Below are positions 22,476 through 32,649 of a DNA stretch of 64,000 bases, in pieces. Source of the DNA: Rapana venosa (Eukaryota > Mollusca > Gastropoda > Neogastropoda > Muricidae); the NCBI GenBank assembly GCA_028751875.1, contig CM054138.1, positions 37,185,879 through 37,249,878 on the forward strand, in the 5' to 3' direction. The notes beneath the pieces are model-generated. The model saw only the letters and a list, made by a program, of their open reading frames with translations. It was not told the origin of the DNA and did no database searches. Made by a program: the position numbers and the translations under genes. Position 1 is the stretch's first letter. Each line of letters starts with the position of its first letter.

Positions 22476-23652
22476 GTGGGGAGTAAACCCAACCAAAAAA
22501 TCCGACCTGGAGAGGGATGGGCTCCGCCAGGTTTGATCTGCCCAAGATACACCAATGACAAAGACAGCCAGAATCTCCATACCGGATCGGTCGTCGCCCG
22601 GGTTACCAAGGACCGCGCCTTCGTTGCTCATCAGGACAGATGTCGAAAGTATGCTACTGATGTAAAACGCAGCAAAATTCGTGCCAGAAACAACACCATC
22701 ATTGGCACATGGAATGTACGGACACTAAGAGCTGCAGGCAAAGTGGAAGAACTGACACATGAGATGTCCAGATATCAATGGCACATCCTTGGGCTCTGCG
22801 AAGTCAGGTAGAAAAACATGGGAGAAACAACGACCCAGGAAGACCACAAATTATACTACAGTGGAAAACAGGATAAACATGAACATGGCGTGGGGTTTCT
22901 CGTTCACAAAGACACCGTGAACACCGTCATGAGCTGTCAGCCTGTGTCCAGCAGACTTATTACCATCCGCCTGAGAGCAACCCCCTTTAACATAACTATA
23001 GTACAGGCATACGCCCCTACATCAGACTGCACAGATGAAGCCGTAGAAGAATTTTATGACCAGCTACAAGAGGTTCTGAATCAAACACCCAAGAAAGACA
23101 TCCTCGTTGTGCAAGGCGACTGGAACGCCAAGGTAGGAGAAGATGCATGGAAAGACTGGGAGGGCGTTTGTGGGCCACATTGTAATAACCAATCAAATGA
23201 AAGAGGCTTGAGACTCCTGGAGTTTGCCAGTAACAACCACCTCCAGCTAGTGAATACACTTGGCCCACACAAGAAATCCAGAAAATGGACATGGCATAGC
23301 CCAAATGGAGAACACCACAACCAAATAGATTACATCATGTGAAAAGACGGTTTCAGTCTAGCGTTAACATCGCACAGACACGAAGTTTTCCAGGAGCAGA
23401 CATAGGGAGTGATCATGATCTTGTGATGATGACTTTCCGATACGTCTAAAGAAAATCCACAAGCGGAACAACATCAGGATCAAATTTGACCTCGAGAAGC
23501 TGAAGGACCCAGAGGTATTAGAAATTTTTCAAGCAAGGATAGGTGGAAAGTTTGCAGCACTCACTGTGATAGACTCAGACATAGATACACTGACGAATAG
23601 TTTCAATACAGCGGTGACTGAAACAGCAAACGAGCTTCTTGGCAAACGCTGA
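22476..23652 (+). pseudogene. RTE-like LINE, unit 1: apurinic-type endonuclease domain
   Basis: The open frame from 22,476 encodes the start of the LINE protein. The endonuclease domain begins at about 22,690 with IIGTWNVRTLR (first metal-binding Asn). CEVR follows, then a TAG stop at 22,808-22,810 where a Trp codon is expected. It resumes at 22,818 as a 174-codon frame with QAYAPTSD, then QGDWNAKVGED (catalytic Asp/Asn pair) and NQIDYIM. A one-base loss just after this (23,340) and another near 23,437 shift the frame; GSDHDLVMM (23,409-23,435) carries the terminal Asp-His. A TGA at 23,650-23,652, also present in unit 2, ends the segment. In LINEs this domain nicks the target to prime reverse transcription. 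Proteins of this group are often labelled craniofacial development protein 2-like in databases. Confidence 0.88.
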
Positions 23653-25604
23653 CCAGTCAAAAAACCATGGGTCACACCTAACATCCTACAACTATGCGAC
23701 AAGCGTAGAGAGTTGAAGAAAAAGAAAAATGAAACAAAAGAAAGAGCAGAACAATATAGGGCAGTCAACAAAAGAATCAGGAAGTCCATGACGGAGGCAA
23801 AAGAGAAATGGATCGGTGAACAGTGCCAAGACATTGAAGAGAACATCAAGAAAAACAATAGCAAGAAAGCATATCAGCTGGTGAAAGACCTGACTAGCAC
23901 AAACAGAGAAAAGGTTTAACAATCCAAGACAAAAATGGGAAGTGTCTCACTGACGACCAGGATATTCTGAACAGATGGACAGAATACTGCTCCGACCTGT
24001 ATAACTATAGAACCGCAGGAGATCCAGAAGTCCTTAATGTACCCGAAAGCAAAGACACAGACAGTCACCCTATCCTCCGAGAAGAAGTGGAAACAGCAGT
24101 CAGATCGCTGAAAAAGGGGAAGTCAGCAGGGGCTGACAACATTCCAGCTGAGTTGGTCCAAGCTGGAGGGGAAGCCATGATCAGCGCCCTACTAAGAATC
24201 TGCAACAAGATCTGGCAGACAGGAAAATGGCCAACACCATGGACGCAGTCACTCATCATCACCCTCCCCAAGAAAGGAAATCTACAACAATGCCATAATT
24301 ACCGCACAATCAGCCTCATATGTCACCCAAGCAAGGTCATGCTGCAGATAATATTGAATAGACTGAAGCCACAAGCAGAGACCATCATTGCTGAGGAACA
24401 AGCAGGTTTCAGAGCAGGGCGCAGCACAACAGAACAGATATTCAACCTCAGAATACTATGTGAGCGGTACCTTCAACATCAACAAGACCTTTACCACGTA
24501 TTTATCGATTTTAAGAAGGCATTTGACAGGGTGTGGCATGCAGCTTTGTGGGCAACCATGAATTTGTACAGCATCAATGCAAACCTGATCAGAGTCATCA
24601 AACAGCTGTACAGCGAGGCCACCAGTGCAGTGTACTACAACAACAACATTGGAGAATGGTTTCGAACAACAGTGGAGTAAGGCAGGGCTGTCTACTCTCA
24701 CCCACTCTTTTCAACATCTTCCTTGAGAGAATCATGGCTGATGCACTGGAACATCAGGAAGGATCAGTCAGCAGAACGATCACAAACCTCCGCTTCGCAG
24801 ATGACATTGATGGAATAGCAGGATCAGAAAAAGAGCTTGCCAGCCTAACAGAACACTTGGATAAGGCCTCCAAAACATACGGCATGGAAATCAGTGCAGA
24901 GAAGACCAAACTGATGACTAATAACACCAACGGCATTAGCACTGATATCAGGGTTAATGACCAGAAGCTGGAAACAGTTCAAAGCTTCAAGTACCTGGGA
25001 GCCATTGTATCCGACCAGGGATCCAAGCCAGAAGTAGTATGCAGGACTGCACAGACAATAACAGCTTTGTCAAAACTAAACACCATCTGGAGAGATAAGA
25101 ATATCTCACTTATCTCCAAGATCAGACTAATGCGCTCCCTTGTCATATCCATATTTCTGTATGCCTGTGAATCATGGACCCTGACTGCAGATTTGGAGAG
25201 AAGAGTACAGGCAGTGGAGATGAGATGCTTTCGGAGACTCCTTGGCATCTCCTACAAAGACCACATAAGCAACGAAAGCGTGCATAACAGAATCCAGCAA
25301 ACCATTGGACCCTATGAGAACCTTCTAACGATCGTGAAAAAGCGTAAACTTAAGTGGTATGGGCATGTCACAAGATCCCAAGGAATTACAAAGACAGTTT
25401 TGCAAGGCACTGTCCAAGGAGGAAGAAGAAGAGGCAGACCAAGGAAGAGCTGGGAGGATAACATCAGCGAATGGACAGGCCTAGAACTCAACAAAACCCT
25501 GAGAAAGGCAGAACAGAGAGAGGAATGGAGGGAACTGGTTGCTGAGTCTTTGAGGGTGCCCCCACGGTCGTCAGACTACGGGACAGATAGATAGATAGAT
25601 AGAA
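23653..25604 (+). pseudogene. RTE-like LINE, unit 1: reverse transcriptase and 3' end
   Basis: After the shared TGA the sequence continues through a Lys/Glu-rich linker (23,713-23,919) and a frameshift (unit 1 has ACAAACAGAG where unit 2 has ACGAAACAGAG). The RT reads SAGADNIPAEL, LPKKGNLQQCHNYRTISL, EEQAGFRAGRSTTEQIF, FIDFKKAFDRVWH (first catalytic Asp), then GVRQGCLLSP after a one-base loss at about 24,675. LRFADDIDGIAGS (catalytic Asp pair) and KYLGAIVS follow. The tail contains YACESWTLT, RRLLGISYKDH, YGHVTRSQG and GRPRKSWEDNI, and ends at 25,594. Unit 1 lacks eight bases (TTGGTGGC) at about 24,771 that unit 2 has. The 3' end is (GATA)4 at 25,586-25,602, a short simple-repeat tail typical of RTE-type LINEs. 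Confidence 0.9.
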
Positions 25605-26360
25605 TTTCAGAGACAATTTACATGTAAGAGTGTTGCTCATCACGTACAATAATAGCTTATTATTCTCATGATTAAATTCCTATTAATCTATTCCGAAAAC
25701 ATTGTAAACTGAAATGTTTGTAGATGAAAGGAAAGCAAAGTTATTTAGTTTCAGTCTTCTCGGAGACGATTCTTTGCTATTGAAAAAATGTAAGTACATG
25801 CAAGTGGAAACACCAGGTCATTGCAGAGAAAGGGAAAAGGAAGGCAAACTATTCTGTATCAAACACACCTGTAATTCGAACGGTCGCTTCCCCTATACTA
25901 TCTGTTGCACAAGCAAAGCGCCCCTTCAATATTATGAACTAAATTAGTACCTATTGCCCCCCCTCACCCCCCAGCTACCCCCAAGTGCAAACATGTACAT
26001 TTCTTGTTCTTTCCATAAGCCACAGTGACAGAGGGGTTGTTGATTCGCTTAGTGCTTGAAGATTGTCATGATGTAGTCACAGAGAGAAGGGAGAACTGAA
26101 AATCAAAATTCCAAATGGACACACCGAGAGATTGACTTAATGAACGTATATCCCCCCCCCCCCTCTCTATCTCTGATTCGGCGAACTGACTTTGTGGAGA
26201 CGTTGACTTTTTAGCTTTCTCTGCAAGCAATGAATTCAAACCAGCCTTTAAATGTTTGAACTTAAAAACAAAAATCAAGTCGCATAGCCAGGGAAGATGT
26301 CCCCTCTCTTACCTCTCTTTTCCGTCTCTCTTATAGTCTTTCCTTATTAGTTGCACTACC
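25605..26360. other. 3' flank of the LINE inside duplication unit 1
   Basis: No element recognised. It contains a small open frame (25,714-25,947, 77 codons; identical peptide in unit 2 at 30,914-31,147) without a known domain, and C-rich runs at about 25,957-25,982 and 26,151-26,163. The run length at the latter differs between units. Confidence 0.55.
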
Positions 26361-26450
26361 ATGACAATAGCTGGTTCTGAAGCACACTACACTACTGTTT
26401 TCCAAGTCATGGACTGGCGTCTAGGACAGATGCTACATTGCTTACAATCC
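26361..26450 (+). pseudogene. 5' end of the coiled-coil ORF, truncated by the duplication
   Basis: The first 29 codons of the ORF at 31,563-31,892 are repeated here and then run into the start of duplication unit 2. It is a by-product of the breakpoint. Confidence 0.8.
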
Positions 26451-26640
26451 ACTTAATTGACAAGTGATCTAGTTGTTGGCTATCTCTCAGACATACATCA
26501 GGCCATACAAGAGGCAGTGCCAAGGTTTGCGGCACTACTCCAACAGCAAACCTGAACAATGTTGTGTCTGGCAGTGGACCACAGTACAGTTCATGGCCAC
26601 ATGCTTTTACTGAGAAGTAATATAATGACATTTCCCTCAG

Positions 26641-26706
26641 GGACAGACAGACAGACAGACAGACAGACGCAGACAGACAGACGCACGCACGCACGCACGC
26701 TACGCA

Positions 26707-26771
<65 letters not shown>
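26641..26771. repeat. GACA/CGCA/CA compound microsatellite (unit 2)
   Basis: Paralogue of 21,462-21,588 with altered repeat counts. Confidence 0.95.
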
Positions 26772-26772
<1 letters not shown>

Positions 26773-26774
<2 letters not shown>

Positions 26775-27132
26775 GGAGGACGGGATAGCCTAGTGGTCAG
26801 AACATTGCGCTCGCAATCTTACGACCCAGGTTGGATTCCCGTTCAAGGGGGATATTTTCCCCTGGAGTTAACATCAGTGCAGACTCCACTCTCCCCAAAG
26901 TCCTTCGGATGAGACTATAAACCGAGGCCCCGTGTGCGAACGCACGCAGAACATCATGCGCACACGTTAAATCCTGTTCCGCTTTTCGTAAGAGTAGGCC
27001 ATTGTGTGCCGGTAGGAACAGATGACATAATTTACAAAACTGCATACACACGGGGACTGGATGTAAAAAAGCACATAAGTGCTTATTCCATTATCCTCGA
27101 TATAAAAGAATAAATAAAATAAAAATAAAATA

Positions 27133-27137
<5 letters not shown>
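26773..27137 (+). mobile_element. SINE family B, full-length copy (unit 2)
   Basis: Duplicate of 21,589-21,950 with a handful of one-base indels. It is not an independent insertion because all flanks are shared. Confidence 0.9.
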
Positions 27138-27187
<50 letters not shown>

Positions 27188-27188
<1 letters not shown>

Positions 27189-27427
27189 CCTAAAAGTCCT
27201 TCGGATTGTCATCCGACAAACCGAGGTCCCGTGTGCGAACGCACGCAGAACATCTTGCGCACACGTTAAAACCCGTTCCGCTTTTCGGAAAGAGTAGGCC
27301 ATTGTGTGCGGTGGTAACGGATGACAAAATTAAAAAAAATGCATACACATGAGGACTAGATGAAAAAAAGCACACAAGTGCTTATTCAATTATTCTCGAA
27401 ATAACTGAATAATAATAATAAAAGAAA
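27188..27427 (+). mobile_element. SINE family B, headless copy (unit 2)
   Basis: Duplicate of 22,005-22,237. CA runs flank it at 27,138-27,187 and 27,428-27,488. Confidence 0.85.
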
Positions 27428-27440
27428 CCACACACACACA

Positions 27441-27489
<49 letters not shown>

Positions 27490-27661
27490 GATTTGTGACT
27501 AAGCTGTGATAGTGGACTCCAATGAAATGTATTCCCCATTTTACACACACAAAAACAAATTGTTCCCATGAAAATCAATCAATGGGAAAACAAACATATT
27601 TTTTAATAGTTAATTTCACTCTGCTACTGGTAACCATGTAACCCAGTACCACCTGCCACAT

Positions 27662-28840
27662 GTGGGGAGTAAACCCAACCAAAAAATCCGACCTGGAGAG
27701 GGATGGGCTCCGCCAGGTTTGATCTGCCCAAGATACACCAATGACAAAGACAGCCAGAATCTCCATACCGGATCGGTCGTCGCCCGGGTTACCAAGGACC
27801 GCGCCTTCTGTTGCTCATCAGGACAGATGTCGAAAGTATGCTACTGATGTAAAACGCAGCAAAATTCGTGCCAGAAACAACACCATCATTGGCACATGGA
27901 ATGTACGGACACTAAGAGCTGCAGGCAAAGTGGAAGAACTGACACATGAGATGTCCAGATATCAATGGCACATCCTTGGGCTCTGCGAAGTCAGGTGAAA
28001 AACATGGGAGAAACAACGACCCAGGAAGACCACAAATTATACTACAGTGGAAAACAGGATAAACATGAACATGGCGTGGGGTTTCTCGTTCACAAAGACA
28101 CCGTGAACACCGTCATGAGCTGTCAGCCTGTGTCCAGCAGACTTATTACCATCCGCCTGAGAGCAACCCCCTTTAACATAACTATAGTACAGGCATACGC
28201 CCCTACATCAGACTGCACAGATGAAGCCGTAGAAGAATTTTATGACCAGCTACAAGAGGTTCTGAATCAAACACCCAAGAAAGACATCCTCGTTGTGCAA
28301 GGCGACTGGAACGCCAAGGTAGGAGAAGATGCATGGAAAGACTGGGAGGGCGTTTGTGGGCCACATTGTAATAACCAATCAAATGAAAGAGGCTTGAGAC
28401 TCCTGGAGTTTGCCAGTAACAACCACCTCCAGCTAGTGAATACACTTGGCCCACACAAGAAATCCAGAAAATGGACATGGCATAGCCCAAATGGAGAACA
28501 CCACAACCAAATAGATTACATCATGGTGAAAAGACGGTTTCAGTCTAGCGTTAACATCGCACAGACACGAAGTTTTCCAGGAGCAGACATAGGGAGTGAT
28601 CATGATCTTGTGATGATGACTTTCCGACTACGTCTAAAGAAAATCCACAAGCGGAACAACATCAGGATCAAATTTGACCTCGAGAAGCTGAAGGACCCAG
28701 AGGTATTAGAAATTTTTCAAGCAAGGATAGGTGGAAAGTTTGCAGCACTCACTGTGATAGACTCAGACATAGATACACTGACGAATAGTTTCAATACAGC
28801 GGTGACTGAAACAGCAAACGAGCTTCTTGGCAAACGCTGA
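27662..28840 (+). pseudogene. RTE-like LINE, unit 2: endonuclease domain
   Basis: Same domain order as unit 1: IIGTWNVRTLR, a break after CEVR, then QAYAPTSD, QGDWNAKVGED, NQIDYIMVKRRFQSS and GSDHDLVMMTFRLRL. The break after CEVR differs: unit 1 has a substitution to TAG, while unit 2 has lost one base (frameshift to a TGA). A one-base gain near 27,810 also shifts the N-terminal part. From 27,965 the frame is continuous for 291 codons to the TGA at 28,838-28,840, which is identical in unit 1. The shared TGA shows the LINE was already broken before the segment was duplicated. Confidence 0.9.
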
Positions 28841-30802
28841 CCAGTCAAAAAACCATGGGTCACACCTAACATCCTACAACTATGCGACAAGCGTAGAGAG
28901 TTGAAGAAAAAGAAAAATGAAACAAAAGAAAGAGCAGAACAATATAGGGCAGTCAACAAAAGAATCAGGAAGTCCATGACGGAGGCAAAAGAGAAATGGA
29001 TCGGTGAACAGTGCCAAGACATTGAAGAGAACATCAAGAAAAACAATAGCAAGAAAGCATATCAGCTGGTGAAAGACCTGACTAGCACGAAACAGAGAAA
29101 AGGTTTAACAATCCAAGACAAAAATGGGAAGTGTCTCACTGACGACCAGGATATTCTGAACAGATGGACAGAATACTGCTCCGACCTGTATAACTATAGA
29201 ACCGCAGGAGATCCAGAAGTCCTTAATGTACCCGAAAGCAAAGACACAGACAGTCACCCTATCCTCCGAGAAGAAGTGGAAACAGCAGTCAGATCGCTGA
29301 AAAAGGGGAAGTCAGCAGGGGCTGACAACATTCCAGCTGAGTTGGTCCAAGCTGGAGGGGAAGCCATGATCAGCGCCCTACTAAGAATCTGCAACAAGAT
29401 CTGGCAGACAGGAAAATGGCCAACACCATGGACGCAGTCACTCATCATCACCCTCCCCAAGAAAGGAAATCTACAACAATGCCATAATTACCGCACAATC
29501 AGCCTCATATGTCACCCAAGCAAGGTCATGCTGCAGATAATATTGAATAGACTGAAGCCACAAGCAGAGACCATCATTGCTGAGGAACAAGCAGGTTTCA
29601 GAGCAGGGCGCAGCACAACAGAACAGATATTCAACCTCAGAATACTATGTGAGCGGTACCTTCAACATCAACAAGACCTTTACCACGTATTTATCGATTT
29701 TAAGAAGGCATTTGACAGGGTGTGGCATGCAGCTTTGTGGGCAACCATGAATTTGTACAGCATCAATGCAAACCTGATCAGAGTCATCAAACAGCTGTAC
29801 AGCGAGGCCACCAGTGCAGTGTACTACAACAACAACATTGGAGAATGGTTTCGAACAACAGTTGGAGTAAGGCAGGGCTGTCTACTCTCACCCACTCTTT
29901 TCAAACATCTTCCTTGAGAGAATCATGGCTGATGCACTGGAACATCAGGAAGGATCAGTCAGCATTGGTGGCAGAACGATCACAAACCTCCGCTTCGCAG
30001 ATGACATTGATGGAATAGCAGGATCAGAAAAAGAGCTTGCCAGCCTAACAGAACACTTGGATAAGGCCTCCAAAACATACGGCATGGAAATCAGTGCAGA
30101 GAAGACCAAACTGATGACTAATAACACCAACGGCATTAGCACTGATATCAGGGTTAATGACCAGAAGCTGGAAACAGTTCAAAGCTTCAAGTACCTGGGA
30201 GCCATTGTATCCGACCAGGGATCCAAGCCAGAAGTAGTATGCAGGACTGCACAGACAATAACAGCTTTGTCAAAACTAAACACCATCTGGAGAGATAAGA
30301 ATATCTCACTTATCTCCAAGATCAGACTAATGCGCTCCCTTGTCATATCCATATTTCTGTATGCCTGTGAATCATGGACCCTGACTGCAGATTTGGAGAG
30401 AAGAGTACAGGCAGTGGAGATGAGATGCTTTCGGAGACTCCTTGGCATCTCCTACAAAGACCACATAAGCAACGAAAGCGTGCATAACAGAATCCAGCAA
30501 ACCATTGGACCCTATGAGAACCTTCTAACGATCGTGAAAAAGCGTAAACTTAAGTGGTATGGGCATGTCACAAGATCCCAAGGAATTACAAAGACAGTTT
30601 TGCAAGGCACTGTCCAAGGAGGAAGAAGAAGAGGCAGACCAAGGAAGAGCTGGGAGGATAACATCAGCGAATGGACAGGCCTAGAACTCAACAAAACCCT
30701 GAGAAAGGCAGAACAGAGAGAGGAATGGAGGGAACTGGTTGCTGAGTCTTTGAGGGTGCCCCCACGGTCGTCAGACTACGGGACAGATAGATAGATAGAT
30801 AG
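28841..30802 (+). pseudogene. RTE-like LINE, unit 2: reverse transcriptase and 3' end
   Basis: A 338-codon frame (28,901-29,917) carries the linker and RT fingers/palm: SAGADNIPAEL, EEQAGFRAGRSTTEQIF, FIDFKKAFDRVWH and GVRQGCLLSPTLF. A one-base gain (TTTTCAAACATC, where unit 1 and the copy at 42,208 have TTTTCAACATC) breaks it at about 29,903. The next frame, to 30,794, carries SIGGRTITNLRFADDIDG, KYLGAIVS, RRLLGISYKDH and GRPRKSWEDN. The 3' end is (GATA)4 at 30,786-30,802. Apart from the shared TGA and two or three one-base indels, the coding sequence is nearly complete, so this is a young family. Confidence 0.92.
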
Positions 30803-31562
30803 AATTTCAGAGACAATTTACATGTAAGAGTGTTGCTCATCACGTACAATAATAGCTTATTATTCTCATGATTAAATTCCTATTAATTCATTCCGAAAAC
30901 ATTGTAAACTGAAATGTTTGTAGATGAAAGGAAAGCAAAGTTATTTAGTTTCAGTCTTCTCGGAGACGATTCTTTGCTATTGAAAAAATGTAAGTACATG
31001 CAAGTGGAAACACCAGGTCATTGCAGAGAAAGGGAAAAGGAAGGCAAACTATTCTGTATCAAACACACCTGTAATTCGAACGGTCGCTTCCCCTATACTA
31101 TCTGTTGCACAAGCAAAGCGCCCCTTCAATATTATGAACTAAATTAGTACCTATTGCCCCCCCTCACCCCCCAGCTACCCCCAAGTGCAAACATGTACAT
31201 TTCTTGTCTTTTCCATAAGCCACAGTGACAGAGGGGTTGTTGATTCGCTTAGTGCTTGAAGATTGTCATGATGTAGTCACAGAGAGAAGGGAGAACTGAA
31301 AATCAAAATTCCAAATGGACACACCGAGAGATTGACTTAATGAACGTATATCCCCCCCCCCCCCCTCTCTATCTCTGATTCGGCGAACTGACTTTGTGGA
31401 GACGTTGACTTTTTAGCTTTCTCTGCAAGCAATGAATTCAAACCAGCCTTTAAATGTTTGAACTTAAAAACAAAAATCAAGTCGCATAGCCAGGGAAGAT
31501 GTCCCCTCTCTTACCTCTCTTTTCCGTCTCTCTTATAGTCTTTCCTTATTAGTTGCACTACC
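30803..31562. other. 3' flank of the LINE inside duplication unit 2
   Basis: Paralogue of 25,605-26,360. The C run at 31,351-31,365 is two bases longer than in unit 1. No gene recognised. Confidence 0.55.
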
Positions 31563-31892
31563 ATGACAATAGCTGGTTCTGAAGCACACTACACTACTGT
31601 TTTCCAAGTCATGGACTGGCGTCTAGGACAGATGCTACATTGCTTACAATCCCACACAGCCTCTATCAACGCTACTCTGAACAACAAGTTTGACCATCTA
31701 GACAGCACACTCCGCCAGATGGTCTATGATGTCAACAGGCTAAAGGAGTTTGTAAATCAAAGGGATGCTGATATCAGAAATCTGCAAAAAGATTGCAGTT
31801 CAATACTACAGAGACTGGACACACTGGAGCAGGCGGCAGAACAGACAGAGACAGAAAATATGGTCACATTCCTCTTAGGATGCAGCTTATGA
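31563..31892 (+). CDS. Small coiled-coil ORF, possibly LINE ORF1-like
   Basis: An uninterrupted 109-codon frame. Residues 30-95 have a heptad-like pattern of Leu/Ile/Val (INATLNNKFDHLDSTLRQMV, then VNRLKEFVNQRDADIRNLQ, then LQRLDTLEQ) predicted to form an alpha-helical coiled coil. No signal peptide, zinc motif or enzyme domain is visible. Coiled coils of this kind are common in the first ORF of LINEs and in the N-terminal part of some transposon or BEN-domain proteins, but no RT follows directly downstream. The first 29 codons are also present at 26,361 because the duplication edge falls inside it. Whether it is expressed, an exon, or a transposon remnant is undecided. Confidence 0.4.
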   Translation: MTIAGSEAHYTTVFQVMDWRLGQMLHCLQSHTASINATLNNKFDHLDSTLRQMVYDVNRLKEFVNQRDADIRNLQKDCSSILQRLDTLEQAAEQTETENMVTFLLGCSL

Positions 31893-32055
31893 GATGGTAT
31901 CTAAATAGAATATCACAAGCACAGCACCCTGGTGGTACACAGAATGTCAACAGGCAAAACAAACAAGTTTAGATGTTTGGGCGATCTGACACATAATATG
32001 ATGAAATTAAATGATACCTTAAACAGAAGAAAAAAATTAAAAGACTATGTGGAAC

Positions 32056-32340
32056 TAGGGACGGGATAGACTCAGTGGTCGGAGCACTCGCTTTCCCCAG
32101 CCAAGTTAAGCAACGTCGAGTGTGGTTACCACTTGGATGGGTGACCGTTTGCGCGCCTTGGCTTCAGTACAGTTCCCCCAGTCCACCCAGCTGTAAATGG
32201 GTACCTGCCTCTTTAGGGTCAGGAAAGGTAAAGCAACAAGGGAGAGGAGATGGGCACCGCCCTCAATATCCTGGCCCCTAGAGAAGCGAGGTCTCTGACG
32301 CCTCGCTCCCCTACGACCTTATAGGTTATGGGACACCTTT
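32056..32340 (+). mobile_element. Composite tRNA/5S-like SINE (family D), sense copy
   Basis: The tRNA-like start GGGACGGGATAGACTCAGTGG is followed by CCAAGTTAAGCAACGTCGAG, TGTGGTTACCACTTGGATGG and GTGACCGTTTG, which match the internal promoter region (box A, intermediate element and box C) of 5S rRNA. A 190-bp body ends at TTATAGGTTATGGGACACC. It is about 85-90 percent similar by eye to the antisense copy at 2,119-2,402. Two copies with the same junction between the two parts show the fusion belongs to the family. Confidence 0.85.
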
Positions 32341-32645
32341 ATCTTACTTATGTAGGACTAAATGAGAAAAGCACAATGTACGCACTTTAAATGAGATGTT
32401 GCAAGTTATAATAACTTAAAAACCTTCTGGTAAAATCTCCTGATAACACTCAGACCCAATTCCTTCAATCTGATATCGCCCCATGCATGGTATGAGAATC
32501 TTAAGGGTTTATTAAACATCGAGGAATCAGTGGGTGACTGTGGCTTCGGAGTACAGTATGGGAATAGTTTGTTAATCATGAACCCAACAATTATTATGCT
32601 GTTTTATTATGACACAATACGATGATGGAATTTCACACAACGAAA
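32341..32645. other. Non-coding stretch
   Basis: Nothing recognised. Confidence 0.4.
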
Positions 32646-32649
32646 CTCG

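Larger units (their letters stand above)
21268..26450. repeat. Tandem segmental duplication, unit 1 (about 5.18 kb)
   Basis: From ACTTTAATTGACAAGATGAT at 21,269 to GCTACATTGCTTACAATCC at 26,450, the sequence is followed directly by a second copy starting ACTTAATTGACAAGTGATCT. Contents in order: unique 190 bp, GACA/CGCA/CA microsatellite, full SINE B, CA run, headless SINE B, CA run, the RTE-like LINE, and about 850 bp of 3' flank. Units differ by small indels and microsatellite lengths, with few substitutions. Confidence 0.93.
26451..31650. repeat. Tandem segmental duplication, unit 2 (about 5.20 kb)
   Basis: Same order and orientation as unit 1. The right edge falls inside ACAATCCCACACAGCC at about 31,650, where unit 1 instead returns to the start of the segment. 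The four bases CCAC are shared by both breakpoints, suggesting microhomology. The coiled-coil ORF that crosses the right edge is therefore intact only beyond unit 2. Confidence 0.92.

Noticed and set aside
23017..23320. Antisense frames within the LINE (95 and 79 codons)
   Set aside because: Shadows of the endonuclease coding strand; identical shadows occur in the duplicate.
32090..32150. 5S rRNA gene
   Set aside because: Only the internal promoter region resembles 5S; 5' and 3' parts of the rRNA are absent and the block sits in a SINE.
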